From Nostoc sp. S4 (GTDB lineage Bacteria; Cyanobacteriota; Cyanobacteriia; Cyanobacteriales; Nostocaceae), in the NCBI GenBank assembly GCA_029379225.1, contig JAQYWR010000024.1, positions 1 through 64,000 of the forward strand: 64,000 bases of DNA, written 5' to 3'. A program made the translations under genes and the position numbers. The stretch's first letter is position 1. Every line of letters begins with the position of its first letter. This document shows, one piece after another, positions 9,202 through 18,573 of the stretch. Below the pieces are notes generated by a model. The model saw only the letters and a list, made by a program, of their open reading frames with translations. It was not told the origin of the DNA and did not search any database.

Positions 9202-9584
9202 ATGAATCAAAATTTCTGGATTATCGCTCTAATTGCCTTTATTAATTCCCATAATTTTACAGTTTTAATTCTTATTATCTATCTTTATGGCAAACAATTT
9301 GGCCTGAGCGATTTTCAGACGAGTATATTATTTTTGATTTCCTCTATAGCTGAGTTTTTTGCGATCCCAGTCATTGGTAAACTATCGGACCGCTTTAGAC
9401 GCAAACCTTTAGCGATCGTCATGTCTAGCCAGAACTCCCTTAGCGAAGCTCGCCCCAGGCATACTTGATAGCTGGAAGTATTGCAATAGCAGTGATTCTT
9501 TGTTTTTATCGCTCGACTTTTAGATGGGATCAGCTGCAAAAATGCTTCCTGGTTTATATCTTTAATCTCACATGGCTTACTTAA
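9202..9584 (+). pseudogene. Truncated, frameshifted MFS transporter remnant
   Basis: From ATG 9202 (MNQNFWIIALIAF) the frame encodes the first two helices of an MFS transporter and the helix 2-3 loop motif A (GKLSDRFRRKP), then stops at 9468. A third hydrophobic helix continues in another frame (AYLIAGSIAIAVILCFYRS, 9459-9520) and ends at TAA 9584. Between them is a short stretch (~9424-9460) containing TTAGCGAAGCTCGCC, which looks like inserted repeat DNA. Full MFS proteins have about 400 residues, so more than two thirds is missing. Read as a dead gene. Confidence 0.7.
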
Positions 9585-9649
9585 AATATTTACAAAAAAA
9601 TAGGGCGTGCAATGCTCACCCTAATAATTTATCTGCTAGAAACTTATTT

Positions 9650-10540
9650 TTAGGATTTTAGTTGCTGACCTTTAGAACAGCGGTCAAACCACTCCTGATA
9701 CTTTTTCTGATGTGATTCATCTTCAACAGTTATTGTGACTCGCACCTGCTTACATGCGTGATTTTGCTCTAGAGCGATCGCATTTAATAATAAACTAGCA
9801 ATCTTAGGTGAAGTAAATTCGCCACTAACTGTTAAACCGTTATTAAAATGTGTAATTTCAAGTCTTTCTACTTCACTCAACTCAAGTCCAGAAATTTCTC
9901 CTTGACTTAAATCAATTTCTGCAAGTTGCTTGTGTTCCGGGCTGACTTGTTCGACAATCAATTTTTCACGCCGGACAGGCACTTGTACCATCCGGGTTTC
10001 AATTTCTTTACGAACAATTACCTCACCAATTCTCCGCTTCCTACTCTCAACAACTAGTCGTTCTTCTAGTAAACGAATAATCTTTTCTTCACTAATGTCT
10101 TCTAAATTTATTGGCTCAATAGAGTTATTTGTAGTTTGATTAAAAGCTAGTTGTTTAGTTGAGTTTTCTGATAATTCTGATTTGCGAGCGCCTGGTGTTT
10201 CTTCTATATATTCAGGCATATATTCTATTTGTGATTGGTCTAAGTCTATGAAAACAGATTTAGTTGGATTGTCGATTTTCTTGATTCTCTGACTCTGCAC
10301 TTGGAACAAGGAAGCATGTTTCTGGGCTAAATGGTGACTCGATTCTGTAATTCGTTGATTCACCTGGTTAGAGATAACTAAGTTTAGCCGATGATTAGCA
10401 TCTACAATTAAATCCTGAACCTTCCCTACTAGCTCACCTTGACTATCGAACACAACAAAATTATTCACCTTGTTTTTCAAACTTGCCAGTAAGGTGTGAG
10501 TGCGAGTATTCGAGTTTGTCTGCCCAATGTTGTTTGCCAT
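9650..10540 (-). CDS. PRC-barrel/DUF2382 protein, divergent paralog
   Basis: A 296-residue soluble protein, last of three related genes on the same strand. Residues ~20-80 resemble a PRC-barrel fold (NNFVVFDSQGELVGKVQDLIVD). Residues ~160-200 match the start of DUF2382 (EERLVVESRKRRIGEVIVRKE, then VPVRREKLIVEQV), but the C-terminal half is unlike the paralogs and ends in a different alpha/beta stretch. The two upstream paralogs keep full DUF2382. Such proteins are stress- or dormancy-linked in several bacteria; the akinete marker AvaK of Anabaena is reported to belong to this class. Function is not established, and the C-terminus may be a separate domain. Confidence 0.8.
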   Translation of the reverse strand: MANNIGQTNSNTRTHTLLASLKNKVNNFVVFDSQGELVGKVQDLIVDANHRLNLVISNQVNQRITESSHHLAQKHASLFQVQSQRIKKIDNPTKSVFIDLDQSQIEYMPEYIEETPGARKSELSENSTKQLAFNQTTNNSIEPINLEDISEEKIIRLLEERLVVESRKRRIGEVIVRKEIETRMVQVPVRREKLIVEQVSPEHKQLAEIDLSQGEISGLELSEVERLEITHFNNGLTVSGEFTSPKIASLLLNAIALEQNHACKQVRVTITVEDESHQKKYQEWFDRCSKGQQLKS

Positions 10541-10682
10541 CGGTTAGCTATTCAATATACGAAATTTGTCAACTGCTTTGTTGTAAAAGAGACTAGAGGT
10601 TGTCAAAGAGTATTTTTTATCTTAGTCCCTAGTCCCTATTCCCGGAGCGTGCCGATCTCCGAAGGCAAATATTACGAATTAG

Positions 10683-11564
10683 TTAGAGTTCTTCAACAGG
10701 AAGATTAGGAGCATTTACTTCTAACTCTTCACGACGCACTGTTTCTTGAGCTTCAACTGTGTCATGGTCTACCACTTTTCTAACTCTGACTTCTTCGCGC
10801 AAAACTGCTTCTTTGCGAATATCAGGAGTTTCTTCGTGGAGTTCGACGCGAGCAACTTCACCTTCACGGAAGTCTGCTTCACGTGCAGAAACAGGTGTAC
10901 CTGCATCAGCAGGAGTTACACGCTCAATCACAACTCGCTCTTTTTCTATTGGTACTGCAATTCGTGCAGTGTCAGTTTCAACACGTTTACCGATTGTTAC
11001 TTCTCCAGTTTTGCGGCGTTGTTTGCTAGCAATTAATCTTTCTTCATACAATCTTAAAGTTTGATTGTCTTGGTCATTTATATTGTATAAAGAAGGCTCA
11101 TTTTCGTATGTGTAACTATCACGGTTGTAATTAGGAGTTGTATAGCTTGTATCTACTGGTGCTGTATCTAGTGGTGCTGACGCTTCTACCGAGCGGGTAT
11201 AGGTTTCCGGGCGACGATATATTCCACGCACCCGTTCTTCATAGTCGTAGTCAAGCGCTTGGCGTTCATCAAACTCAGGTAAATCTTCTGCTTGTTCTCT
11301 AGTTAAGCCAATGGTGTAAACGCGATCGCTATTATAGTCAATATGGGAACGACCAATCGGTAGTAGTACTTTTTTACCAAAAATCCAAAAGCCCAAGTCA
11401 ACAACTAGATAGCGGAAATGCCCTTCTTCATCTACTAAAACATCGTTGACAGTGCCAACTTTTTCGTCAGTTCCTTGTGTATAGACTCCAAGTCCCTTAA
11501 TATCACGGCCTTCAAAGCTATCACGATAGCTAGGTTCAAAATCTTCTAATTTGTAAAGAACCAT
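10683..11564 (-). CDS. PRC-barrel plus DUF2382 protein (AvaK-like)
   Basis: 293 residues from ATG 11564 (MVLYKLEDFEPSYRDSF); a start four codons upstream is possible. Residues ~10-95 form a PRC-barrel (IKGLGVYTQGTDEKVGTVNDVLVD, then HFRYLVVDL). A linker rich in Tyr, Thr and Asn follows. Residues ~165-285 are DUF2382: EERLIASKQRRKTGEV, VPIEKERVVIERV, then a charged repeat-like stretch (VRRKVVDHDTVEAQETVRREELEV-type). No signal peptide or helix, so cytoplasmic. It is very similar in layout to the gene at 12061-12900 and lies between two paralogs, so local duplication is likely. Association with stress or akinetes is family knowledge, not shown here. Confidence 0.88.
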   Translation of the reverse strand: MVLYKLEDFEPSYRDSFEGRDIKGLGVYTQGTDEKVGTVNDVLVDEEGHFRYLVVDLGFWIFGKKVLLPIGRSHIDYNSDRVYTIGLTREQAEDLPEFDERQALDYDYEERVRGIYRRPETYTRSVEASAPLDTAPVDTSYTTPNYNRDSYTYENEPSLYNINDQDNQTLRLYEERLIASKQRRKTGEVTIGKRVETDTARIAVPIEKERVVIERVTPADAGTPVSAREADFREGEVARVELHEETPDIRKEAVLREEVRVRKVVDHDTVEAQETVRREELEVNAPNLPVEEL

Positions 11565-12060
11565 TTGATACCTCAAAAATTTAATTTACATTTCCTTATC
11601 AATAAGCTAAACATTTTTATACTTAATTTACCTCCTTCTGTCGAAAGAACTTTAATTAAAAGTCAATTATCAAAAGTTATAGCTATTTTTTATCTAGGAC
11701 TACTATTTGATTGCCTGAAAAGATAGGTAGGGGAGCCAGCCTTGTAACAGCTCTTTTCCCCACTTGACTGGAGTCGTATTGTGTTAACGCCCTTAAGTAC
11801 GGCATCAAATCCTTCATAATCGTGCCCTGTGGATTTCATCCTAATGCACCCTACAATACTAATTGTGTTTAAAAATAAAATAAGAATATTATATTGTCTA
11901 TAATTATTTAGAATAAAAATTAAAATACAGGCATAAATAAAAATTAACTGTGCCTGTATAATTTATAAATATAAATTTATCTAACTGTATTAATCCATTA
12001 CTTAGATTGCAATACAGTTAACAGTTGGCAAATCTCTTTTTAACTAATAACTATTCAATT
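11565..12060. other. Intergenic region between DUF2382 paralogs
   Basis: About 500 bp without an ORF. It contains the second copy of the dispersed repeat (11695-11730) and a very AT-rich stretch at 11870-12000. It should hold the promoter of the 10683-11564 gene. Confidence 0.45.
11695..11730. repeat. Dispersed ~35-bp repeat, copy 2
   Basis: Same word order as 2388-2422: TAGGACTACTATTTGATT, then four variable bases, GAAAAGATA and GTAG. Confidence 0.5.
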
Positions 12061-12900
12061 TTAAACAGTTTCATGTCTAGTAGTATCAGTTTCTTGCACA
12101 TGCAGTTTCCCAGCAGTATCGACATTTAACTCTTCTCGCCGAACAGTATCTTGTGCTTCCACAATGTCCTGTTCTACTACTTTCTTAACTCTCACTTCTT
12201 CACGCACAAAGGCTTCTTTACGTATTTCAGGTGTTTCTTCGTAGACTTCTATGCGTGCTACTTCTCCCTCTTGAAACTTTAGTTCATTAGTATTTACAAC
12301 AGTTCCTACTTGTGTTGGTACAACTCGCTCAATTAAAACTCGTTCTTTTTGAATAGGTACTGTAACACGTGCGGTTTCTGTTTCAATATGCTTACCAAGA
12401 GCTACTTCTCCAGTTTTGATCCGATGCTTATTGGCAATTAATCGTTCTTCATAGAGTTTAAAAGTTTGATGATATTGTTCATTCAACTCATTTAAAGCTG
12501 GTTCTTTCTGGTAATTGTATGTCTCGTTGTAAGTGTCGCCATTGCTTGCAGAACGAAATACACTACGTACTTTTTCTTCGTAATCTTTGTCAATATTTTC
12601 TATTTCTTGATACCCAGGTAATCTTTCTATTTGCTCTCTGCTTAACCCATCGACATAGACGCGTCTTGATGAATAATTAATCTGGGAAAGACCAACTGGT
12701 AGTAATATTTTTTTATTAACATAATCTAGGTTGGTGTCAATAATTAAATACCGAAAACGACCATCATCATCAACTAAAACATCAACAACTAAACCAACTC
12801 TCTCTCCCCCCTGAGTATAAACATCCAGTGCTTTAACGTCATCTCCACCAAAAGTTTCTCGATAATTTGGATCAAATTGTTCAATTTTGTGAAGAGGCAT
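12061..12900 (-). CDS. PRC-barrel plus DUF2382 protein (AvaK-like)
   Basis: 279 residues. PRC-barrel at ~10-95 (VKALDVYTQGGERVGLVVD, then GRFRYLIIDTNL), a short Tyr/Asn linker, and DUF2382 at ~145-265 (EERLIANKHRIKTGEVALGK, VPIQKERVLIERVVP, RREELNVD). It is the first gene of the three-paralog group and closest to the 10683-11564 protein. The ATG at 12900 gives the same N-terminal pattern as that paralog (MPLHKIEQFDPNYRETF against MVLYKLEDFEPSYRDSF), which supports both starts. Cytoplasmic; molecular function unknown. Confidence 0.88.
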   Translation of the reverse strand: MPLHKIEQFDPNYRETFGGDDVKALDVYTQGGERVGLVVDVLVDDDGRFRYLIIDTNLDYVNKKILLPVGLSQINYSSRRVYVDGLSREQIERLPGYQEIENIDKDYEEKVRSVFRSASNGDTYNETYNYQKEPALNELNEQYHQTFKLYEERLIANKHRIKTGEVALGKHIETETARVTVPIQKERVLIERVVPTQVGTVVNTNELKFQEGEVARIEVYEETPEIRKEAFVREEVRVKKVVEQDIVEAQDTVRREELNVDTAGKLHVQETDTTRHETV

Positions 12901-13493
12901 ATGCTGTTCCCACTTATTTAGAGTGTTTATTGACTACTTTAAAAAATCTTGTATTGAATCTCCTCTTGCTGGCGGCTGAATTAAATAGAGAGATTTCATA
13001 GTCTATAGTTCATACTATATAACGCCAAAATTAAAATTTAATACTAAAGATAATCAGTAGAAATATAACTAAAGTTATAATAAAACTCTCACATCCGCGA
13101 TTTATTAAATAAGTCGGGGATTTTATTTACAACTAATGATGAAAATATCAATATATTTTGACATTAAATTAAGTATGATATTATTTACACTAAACTGTAT
13201 CCGTATTGTTGAGCTTGAAAGATATTTAAGCAAATATTCAATGGATTTTGCTATAAATAGTTGTTATAAGTGCGTAAATTACTATAATCAGTATTTTGAG
13301 AAAGTGATATACATATTAACTTCTTGAATCTACTTAAATTAAAAAGCACTCAAGTATTTTGAGATCACAATATACCTAAGTGCTTATTTAAATTAACCCG
13401 ATCGATTTTCTGATATAGTTAACAGTTATAGTTATCAAGAGAATTTAGTCTCTAATTCTCACTCTCTAACTTGAAACAAGGCGATCGCCTAAT
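12901..13493. other. AT-rich intergenic region
   Basis: No supported gene; a 63-codon frame at 13136-13327 is AT-rich and without family features. A weak inverted pair AAGCACT/AGTGCTT lies at about 13345-13384. Confidence 0.4.
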
Positions 13494-15083
13494 TTAAAAG
13501 CGGTAATAATTACTGAGACATTTTATTAAATATTCTGTCAATGTAAACGCATCTACGCCTAATTCGGTACGCTCTTGGGCTGCTAAAATACCCGCTTGGG
13601 AATGCCACCAAGCAGCAGTTGCAGCAATATCTTCTACAGGAATCTGTTTAGTCGCCGCTTGTGCGAGCAATCCACCTAGTAGTCCAGTTAACACGTCGCC
13701 ACTACCGCCACGCGCTAGAGCTGGTGTACTTTCTCCAACAATCCAAACTTCGCTTTGGGGGTTGGCTATGGCAGTTCTTGCACCTTTTAGCAAAATTACT
13801 GCCCCACTTTGCGCTGCTGCTTCTCGTACTGCTTTGACGCGATCGCGTTTCGCATCGGTTACCTGTGGAAATAATCGCTGGAATTCACCTGCGTGGGGTG
13901 TAAGTATGCTTAGTGCTTGGCGTTTTTGTAAAGTGGGGATGGTTCCGATTTGGGCGAGTATATTTAAACCATCGGCATCGAGAACCAAAGGAACATCGCT
14001 TTCTATCGCCTCTTGTACAATTGGAGTGGCATCTGTTGTTAAACCGGGGCCACAAGCGATCGCACTGAAGGAACTCAGATTCGTTTTTGCAGGTAGTTGC
14101 AATTGGGCAATCGCTCCGGTTTGTGTCTCTGGACAACCGACAATCAGCGCTTCTGGCAAATGCGACACCAAAAGAGATTTCAGCGATTCTGGTACAGCAA
14201 TCGAAAGCATCCCCACACCACTACCCCGCGCACCTAAACCACTTAAAATTGCTCCACCTGCATAGCGCCGCGAACCACAAATCAGCAGTAAATGTCCTTC
14301 CTTATATTTGTGGGTAACTGATGGACGGGGTAAAGGTAGAGTCGAAAGTACCGTTGCTGGTGTAATGCGCTTAATTCTGGGTGTATCTCCCACAACAGCT
14401 TGCACATCAGCCAAAGGAATATCAAAATCGATTAATTCAGCTTTGCCGAGATATTCTAGCGCCTGGTCTTGCAAGAAAGCCAACTTCCATACACCCAAGC
14501 AAAACGTGTGAGTAGCGCGAATCGCAGTTCCCAATACTTCGCCTGTGTCGGTGTGCAACCCCGAAGGTAAATCGATACTCAAAATTGGCACAGACAATTC
14601 ATTTAACCGATTGATTGCAGAGGCGATGGGATCGGTGAGGTTTTTTTCTAAACCAAATCCGAATAATCCATCAATCAATAAATCGGAATCTGGCAATTGC
14701 TCGTCTTGATAAACTGGAATGCCCAAACTTTGAGCATACTGCAAGTGTTGGGAAGTTAATTCCTTGAGCTTAGAAAAAGGAGAATAAATCCAAATTTCAT
14801 AACCGTGAAAATGTAATTCACGCGCTACTACCAAAGCATCTCCCCCATTATGACCGGGGCCGACGAGAATGCCGACACGCAGATTTGAAGAGGGTGAAGA
14901 GGTAAATTCTTGCTTTTTTCCGGCGTTCGGGTAAATATTTTGAATGCGACGGGCAATTAATCCCGCCACCTTTTCCATCAAAGCTACTACAGGCATTCCT
15001 GCTGCAAAGATCCGCGCTTCAATATCGCGCATTTGCTCAGCAGTTACTATTACTTGGGAAATTTGTTCTTGCCTATCTGACAT
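13494..15083 (-). CDS. nnr: Bifunctional NAD(P)H-hydrate epimerase / ADP-dependent dehydratase
   Basis: Repairs hydrated NADH and NADPH. The N-terminal domain (~1-230) epimerises R- and S-hydrates; its signature is GPGHNGGDALVVAREL, followed by DGLFGFGL and the DLPSGLHTDTG motif. The C-terminal domain (~245-529) is the ribokinase-like dehydratase that uses ADP: SVTHKYKEGHLLLICGS, ACGPGLTTD, VLDADGLN, LTPHAGEFQRLFP, LLKGARTAI and the catalytic-loop GGSGDVLTGLLGG. At 529 residues the length fits the bifunctional bacterial YjeF-type enzyme. It is followed on the same strand, after the 15152-16030 gene, with no sign of an operon. Housekeeping call, secure. Confidence 0.97.
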   Translation of the reverse strand: MSDRQEQISQVIVTAEQMRDIEARIFAAGMPVVALMEKVAGLIARRIQNIYPNAGKKQEFTSSPSSNLRVGILVGPGHNGGDALVVARELHFHGYEIWIYSPFSKLKELTSQHLQYAQSLGIPVYQDEQLPDSDLLIDGLFGFGLEKNLTDPIASAINRLNELSVPILSIDLPSGLHTDTGEVLGTAIRATHTFCLGVWKLAFLQDQALEYLGKAELIDFDIPLADVQAVVGDTPRIKRITPATVLSTLPLPRPSVTHKYKEGHLLLICGSRRYAGGAILSGLGARGSGVGMLSIAVPESLKSLLVSHLPEALIVGCPETQTGAIAQLQLPAKTNLSSFSAIACGPGLTTDATPIVQEAIESDVPLVLDADGLNILAQIGTIPTLQKRQALSILTPHAGEFQRLFPQVTDAKRDRVKAVREAAAQSGAVILLKGARTAIANPQSEVWIVGESTPALARGGSGDVLTGLLGGLLAQAATKQIPVEDIAATAAWWHSQAGILAAQERTELGVDAFTLTEYLIKCLSNYYRF

Positions 15084-15151
15084 CAGTGCTGAGTGCTGAG
15101 TGGGGAGCTGATGAAATTTATTTTACTGCAAATGACAAGTGACAAACTTCT

Positions 15152-16030
15152 TTACTTTCCATAATAAACTCTGGCATTACGGTATCCTGTATTTCGCAGA
15201 TATTTGTTCCATTCTTGTGCTTGTACTCGGTCAGCAAAAGGTCCTACTGCTACGTGTGGCCCTCGTGGTTGCGTCCTTTCGAGTACTCCGCCAGATCGTC
15301 CTAAATCTTGGCTGAATCGGGCTAAATTCTGTCTAATTTGAGCGGCGAGCGCAGGTAACTCTTGTGAAGTAGTGGGAATGACGACGTAATATCTAGAGAC
15401 TTTGGCAACATTTGTATTATTGCGATCGCTTATAAAACCCCTATTATCTCTATCAAAAGAGGCTATTTCTTGTCCGTCAGCAAAGCTGATAATTCGTGCG
15501 CTATGAATGCCTCGTGACTGTAGTTCATTAACTCGTTGTTGGGCATTAGATGCTGTGCTAAAAACTCCGGATTGAATTACATTACGTCCTTGGTATTCTC
15601 GAATGTAAGCACTGGGTTCAAGCTGACGTATTTCTTGTAAGGTTTGGTAATCACTAGCATCAACATAAACTAAGTAGCGTTCAAAGTTTTGGTTATATTG
15701 ACTCAACTGTGATGGTTGAGAGGGCTGAAAGTTCTGCTCGGGTTGATATATCTGTGCTGGTTGAGAGGGCTGAAAAACCTGTGCTGGTTGAGAGGGTTGA
15801 TTCAGGTCAGGTTGATAAGTTTGTGCTGGTTCTGCTGGCGGTAACTGCGGTGATTCTTGACCAAAGATAACTGGCGGTGGTAAAGTTTCAACTTGTTGAG
15901 CCAGTCGCAGGTTGTTATTAGAAATTTGTGCTTGTACTGGGGTAGAGTCGGCAAGCAGCACTAAACATCCTCCCATTAATAAAGAGAAGACCTGAAATCG
16001 AATAAATTGACTTGGTATTTTACTAGACAT
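15152..16030 (-). CDS. Secreted SPOR-like protein with Pro/Gln-rich linker
   Basis: 292 residues. The N-terminus is a signal peptide ending near PVQAQ (hydrophobic core FSLLMGGCLVLLAD). A low-complexity linker (~50-110) repeats a QPSQPAQ-type unit. The C-terminal ~180 residues hold two SPOR-like halves: YLVYVDASDYQTLQEIRQL with GVFSTASNAQQRVNELQSRG, and RYYVVIPTTSQELPALAAQI with VAVGPFADRVQAQEWNKYL. SPOR domains bind septal peptidoglycan, so a cell-wall or septum role is possible but not shown. It lies upstream of nnr with 68 bp between and divergent from mnmA. Confidence 0.72.
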   Translation of the reverse strand: MSSKIPSQFIRFQVFSLLMGGCLVLLADSTPVQAQISNNNLRLAQQVETLPPPVIFGQESPQLPPAEPAQTYQPDLNQPSQPAQVFQPSQPAQIYQPEQNFQPSQPSQLSQYNQNFERYLVYVDASDYQTLQEIRQLEPSAYIREYQGRNVIQSGVFSTASNAQQRVNELQSRGIHSARIISFADGQEIASFDRDNRGFISDRNNTNVAKVSRYYVVIPTTSQELPALAAQIRQNLARFSQDLGRSGGVLERTQPRGPHVAVGPFADRVQAQEWNKYLRNTGYRNARVYYGK

Positions 16031-16288
16031 ATTAGTTAGAAAGTAATCTAAATATTTTTAAGCAATTTCCGTCAGGAACTAATTAGGTTGCTGTTGTAGC
16101 AACTATATAGCGTTAGTGATAACTTACCTCATTTAGGTTCTAAACAATACATCTGTTACTAATCTTAGATGAGCAAGCGAGTAACAACTCTCTAGTTGGT
16201 TATTGCTCAACCAAAATGCTTTACCAGCAAGGCTTTGAAGAGTCTATGCTACAATTGGACAACCACGCAGCTACCGTGTTGGGTTTGT

Positions 16289-17344
16289 ATGAAAAAAGTC
16301 GTCGTTGGTCTTTCTGGTGGTGTTGACAGTTCCACCGCCGCTGCTATCCTGAACCATCAGGGCTATGAAGTAATTGGTTTGACTCTTTGGCTGATGAAAG
16401 GCAAAGGTCAATGTTGCTCTGAAGGCACGATCGACGCGGCTATTATCTGCGAACAACTGGGCATTCCCCATGAGGTTGTAGATATTCGGGATGTCTTCCA
16501 AACAAATATTGTCGATTTCTTGGTGACTGGTTACAGTGCTGGGATCACGCCTTTGCCTTGCTCTCAGTGCAATAAAACGGTAAAGTTTGGGCCAATGGTG
16601 CAATATGCCCGCGAACATTTGGGATGCGATCGCATTGCCACTGGTCATTATGCCCGAATTAACTATGACGAAGCTACTGGGCGTTACCAGTTATTACGAG
16701 CTGTTGACGGCAACAAAGACCAGTCTTATTTTCTCTATGATTTATCTCAAGATTTACTACAAGCAAGTATCTTTCCTTTGGGGGAACTGGAAAAAACTGA
16801 TACCCGTCGGATTGCTGCTGAATATGGTTTAAAAACTGCTGATAAACCAGAAAGTCAAGACTTGTGCTTAGTAGAAAGTAACGGTTCTATGCGGGCATTT
16901 CTGGATAAATATTTAGCTCCCAAAACAGGCGATATTGTGGATACCACTGGTAAAGTTTTGGGACAGCATGATGGTGTGCATCACTACACAATTGGACAGC
17001 GCAAAGGCTTGGGGATTGCTGCTCCCCAGCCGTTATATGTGATTGAATTAGATGCAGTGAATAATCGAGTTGTTGTTGGCGATCGCACTTTGGTAACTCA
17101 GCCAGAATGTAGTGTGGCGCAAGTAAATTGGGTTTCTATCGCCGAACCATCTACTCCAATTCATGCCCAAGTGCAAATTCGCTATCGTTCCACGCCTACA
17201 CCAGTGACGGTAATTCCTCTGGAAAACTCCCGCGTGCGTTTGGTGTTTGATGAACCTCAATTTAGCATCACACCCGGACAAGCTGCGGTATGGTATGACA
17301 AAGAAAAAGTATTAGGTGGCGGAATTATCGAACAGTTTAATTAA
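16289..17344 (+). CDS. mnmA: tRNA-specific 2-thiouridylase MnmA
   Basis: Thiolates U34 of tRNA-Lys, -Glu and -Gln wobble positions. The ATG at 16289 gives [15 protein letters not shown], in which SGGVDSS is the PP-loop ATP site; in-frame codons upstream to 16196 are not family-like. Cys94 in PCSQCN is the expected first catalytic cysteine and Cys193 in SQDLCLVES the second. GHYARI, DKPESQD and [12 protein letters not shown] are conserved family motifs. The length of 351 residues is typical. It is a single-gene unit, divergent from the SPOR-like gene. Secure. Confidence 0.97.
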   Translation: MKKVVVGLSGGVDSSTAAAILNHQGYEVIGLTLWLMKGKGQCCSEGTIDAAIICEQLGIPHEVVDIRDVFQTNIVDFLVTGYSAGITPLPCSQCNKTVKFGPMVQYAREHLGCDRIATGHYARINYDEATGRYQLLRAVDGNKDQSYFLYDLSQDLLQASIFPLGELEKTDTRRIAAEYGLKTADKPESQDLCLVESNGSMRAFLDKYLAPKTGDIVDTTGKVLGQHDGVHHYTIGQRKGLGIAAPQPLYVIELDAVNNRVVVGDRTLVTQPECSVAQVNWVSIAEPSTPIHAQVQIRYRSTPTPVTVIPLENSRVRLVFDEPQFSITPGQAAVWYDKEKVLGGGIIEQFN

Positions 17345-17383
17345 CAGTTCATCTAGAGGCGTTGCAATGCAACGTCTTTATTT

Positions 17384-18017
17384 TTATTGCGGAAGTTCAT
17401 AGACTAATAAATTATCAAATGACACATTACTTGCAGAACTACTAAACCCTACACGTCCTGATATCGGCATATTAGTTGTTGCTTGTCCGAATATCTCCTA
17501 AATCATACTTTGATTCACCATCAAATTTGTTAAAATCGCCAATTTTTTTCAGCTGCCATCGATTTGTAAGGTTAAGTTTGTTATTTGAAACCCATAAATT
17601 AAGTGATGGCATTTGCCAAGGCTCCCCTTTATCGGGAAGATCGTGCCATTGGGCGATAATTTCACGAGACTCCTCAGGTGTGTAGTCTTGTGGAAACAGA
17701 TAATTAAGGTTAAACCACATCTCTTGCTGCGATAGAAAAGTTGTTTTTGCTTCCACTCTTCTACTTGTTGCTACATCAGAATCGCTTCTTCTAAGCTCAA
17801 ATCGTGCCCCGTAACTCCCATGCCGAGTAATTATAGGTACTGTAGAGAATGAATGAGAACAACAAGATTCAAGCTTTAGGCTACCTAAACCGTTTTCAAA
17901 ATCACCATCAAACGATGGTGGTTGCTGGGCAAGTGCTAAATCTTGAGCAGTTAAAAAAGAGAATGCGATCGCAAAGGTACGCAAGTAGCGAAGAGAGGGT
18001 AAACGTAAAGTAATCAT
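17384..18017 (-). pseudogene. Broken secreted polysaccharide lyase (heparin-lyase-like fold)
   Basis: The main frame (18017 to 17472) begins with a signal peptide (FAIAFSFLTAQDLALAQQ) and a jelly-roll lyase-like domain (DGDFENGLGSLKLE, HGSYGARFELRR, EMWFNLNYLFPQDY, IIAQWHDLPD, PSLNLWVSNNKL) and stops after DLGDIRTSNN. A second frame, overlapping at ~17490 and ending at TAA 17384, encodes MPISGRVGFSSSASNVSFDN and then LLVYELPQ, the typical closing strands of such a fold. So the gene is interrupted by a frameshift. The usual middle part (WTDWV...GPYFK type) is also absent, implying an internal deletion. The C-terminal part could alternatively come from a second related gene. Confidence 0.6.
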
Positions 18018-18573
18018 ATACTACGTTCTGTTGTACGGTTTGATTTTTAGTGATGTTACCACGATACCCGTGCTAATTTAGGCTGACTTTTTACGGGATA
18101 TCATATTGCAGGTCAATGCATTCGCATTGCAGGACGATGCATTCGCATTGCAGACCGATGCATTCGCATTGCAGACCGATGCAATCAAATTGCAGACCGA
18201 TGTATTGGCATAATTGCTCAACAGACTTGTTTATACCAGCGTAGTTTTTGCAGGGGAGAGAGGTTTGTCAAACTCACGACTTGTGTGTACGCCGTAGCCT
18301 TTACAAGGGGGGATTAACGGGGGTAATTTGACTTGTGTGTACACCGTAGGGGTTGGGGGTGGGGTTGAAGCGTATTTCATCCAAACAAAAACTGCTATAA
18401 CTTGGAATTTTGAGCTTGTAAACTCGGAACGCCGAGATGAGAACTTGGAATGTTGCATGAGAGTCTATAACTTGTGTGTAGACATTATCTGCTTGAAATA
18501 AAGGGTAAAGCGGATACATTTTCTACATACACAGATACTACTTTGATAAAGTTTGCTAGAAGTCGTGTTATTT
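18018..18573. other. Intergenic region with tandem and dispersed repeats
   Basis: Contains the 21-bp tandem repeat at 18109-18212. It also has several copies of ACTTGTGTGTA with a variable tail at about 18281, 18330 and 18471. No supported gene. Confidence 0.45.
18109..18212. repeat. 21-bp tandem repeat, five units
   Basis: Units start at 18109, 18130, 18151, 18172 and 18193. The core is CAGACCGATGCATTCGCATTG. Units 1 and 2 differ near the start, unit 4 has AATCAA in place of ATTCGC, and the last unit is 20 bp and divergent. Confidence 0.9.

Noticed and set aside
13136..13327. 63-codon ORF, plus strand
   Set aside because: Very AT-rich, no ribosome-binding site, no recognisable motif.
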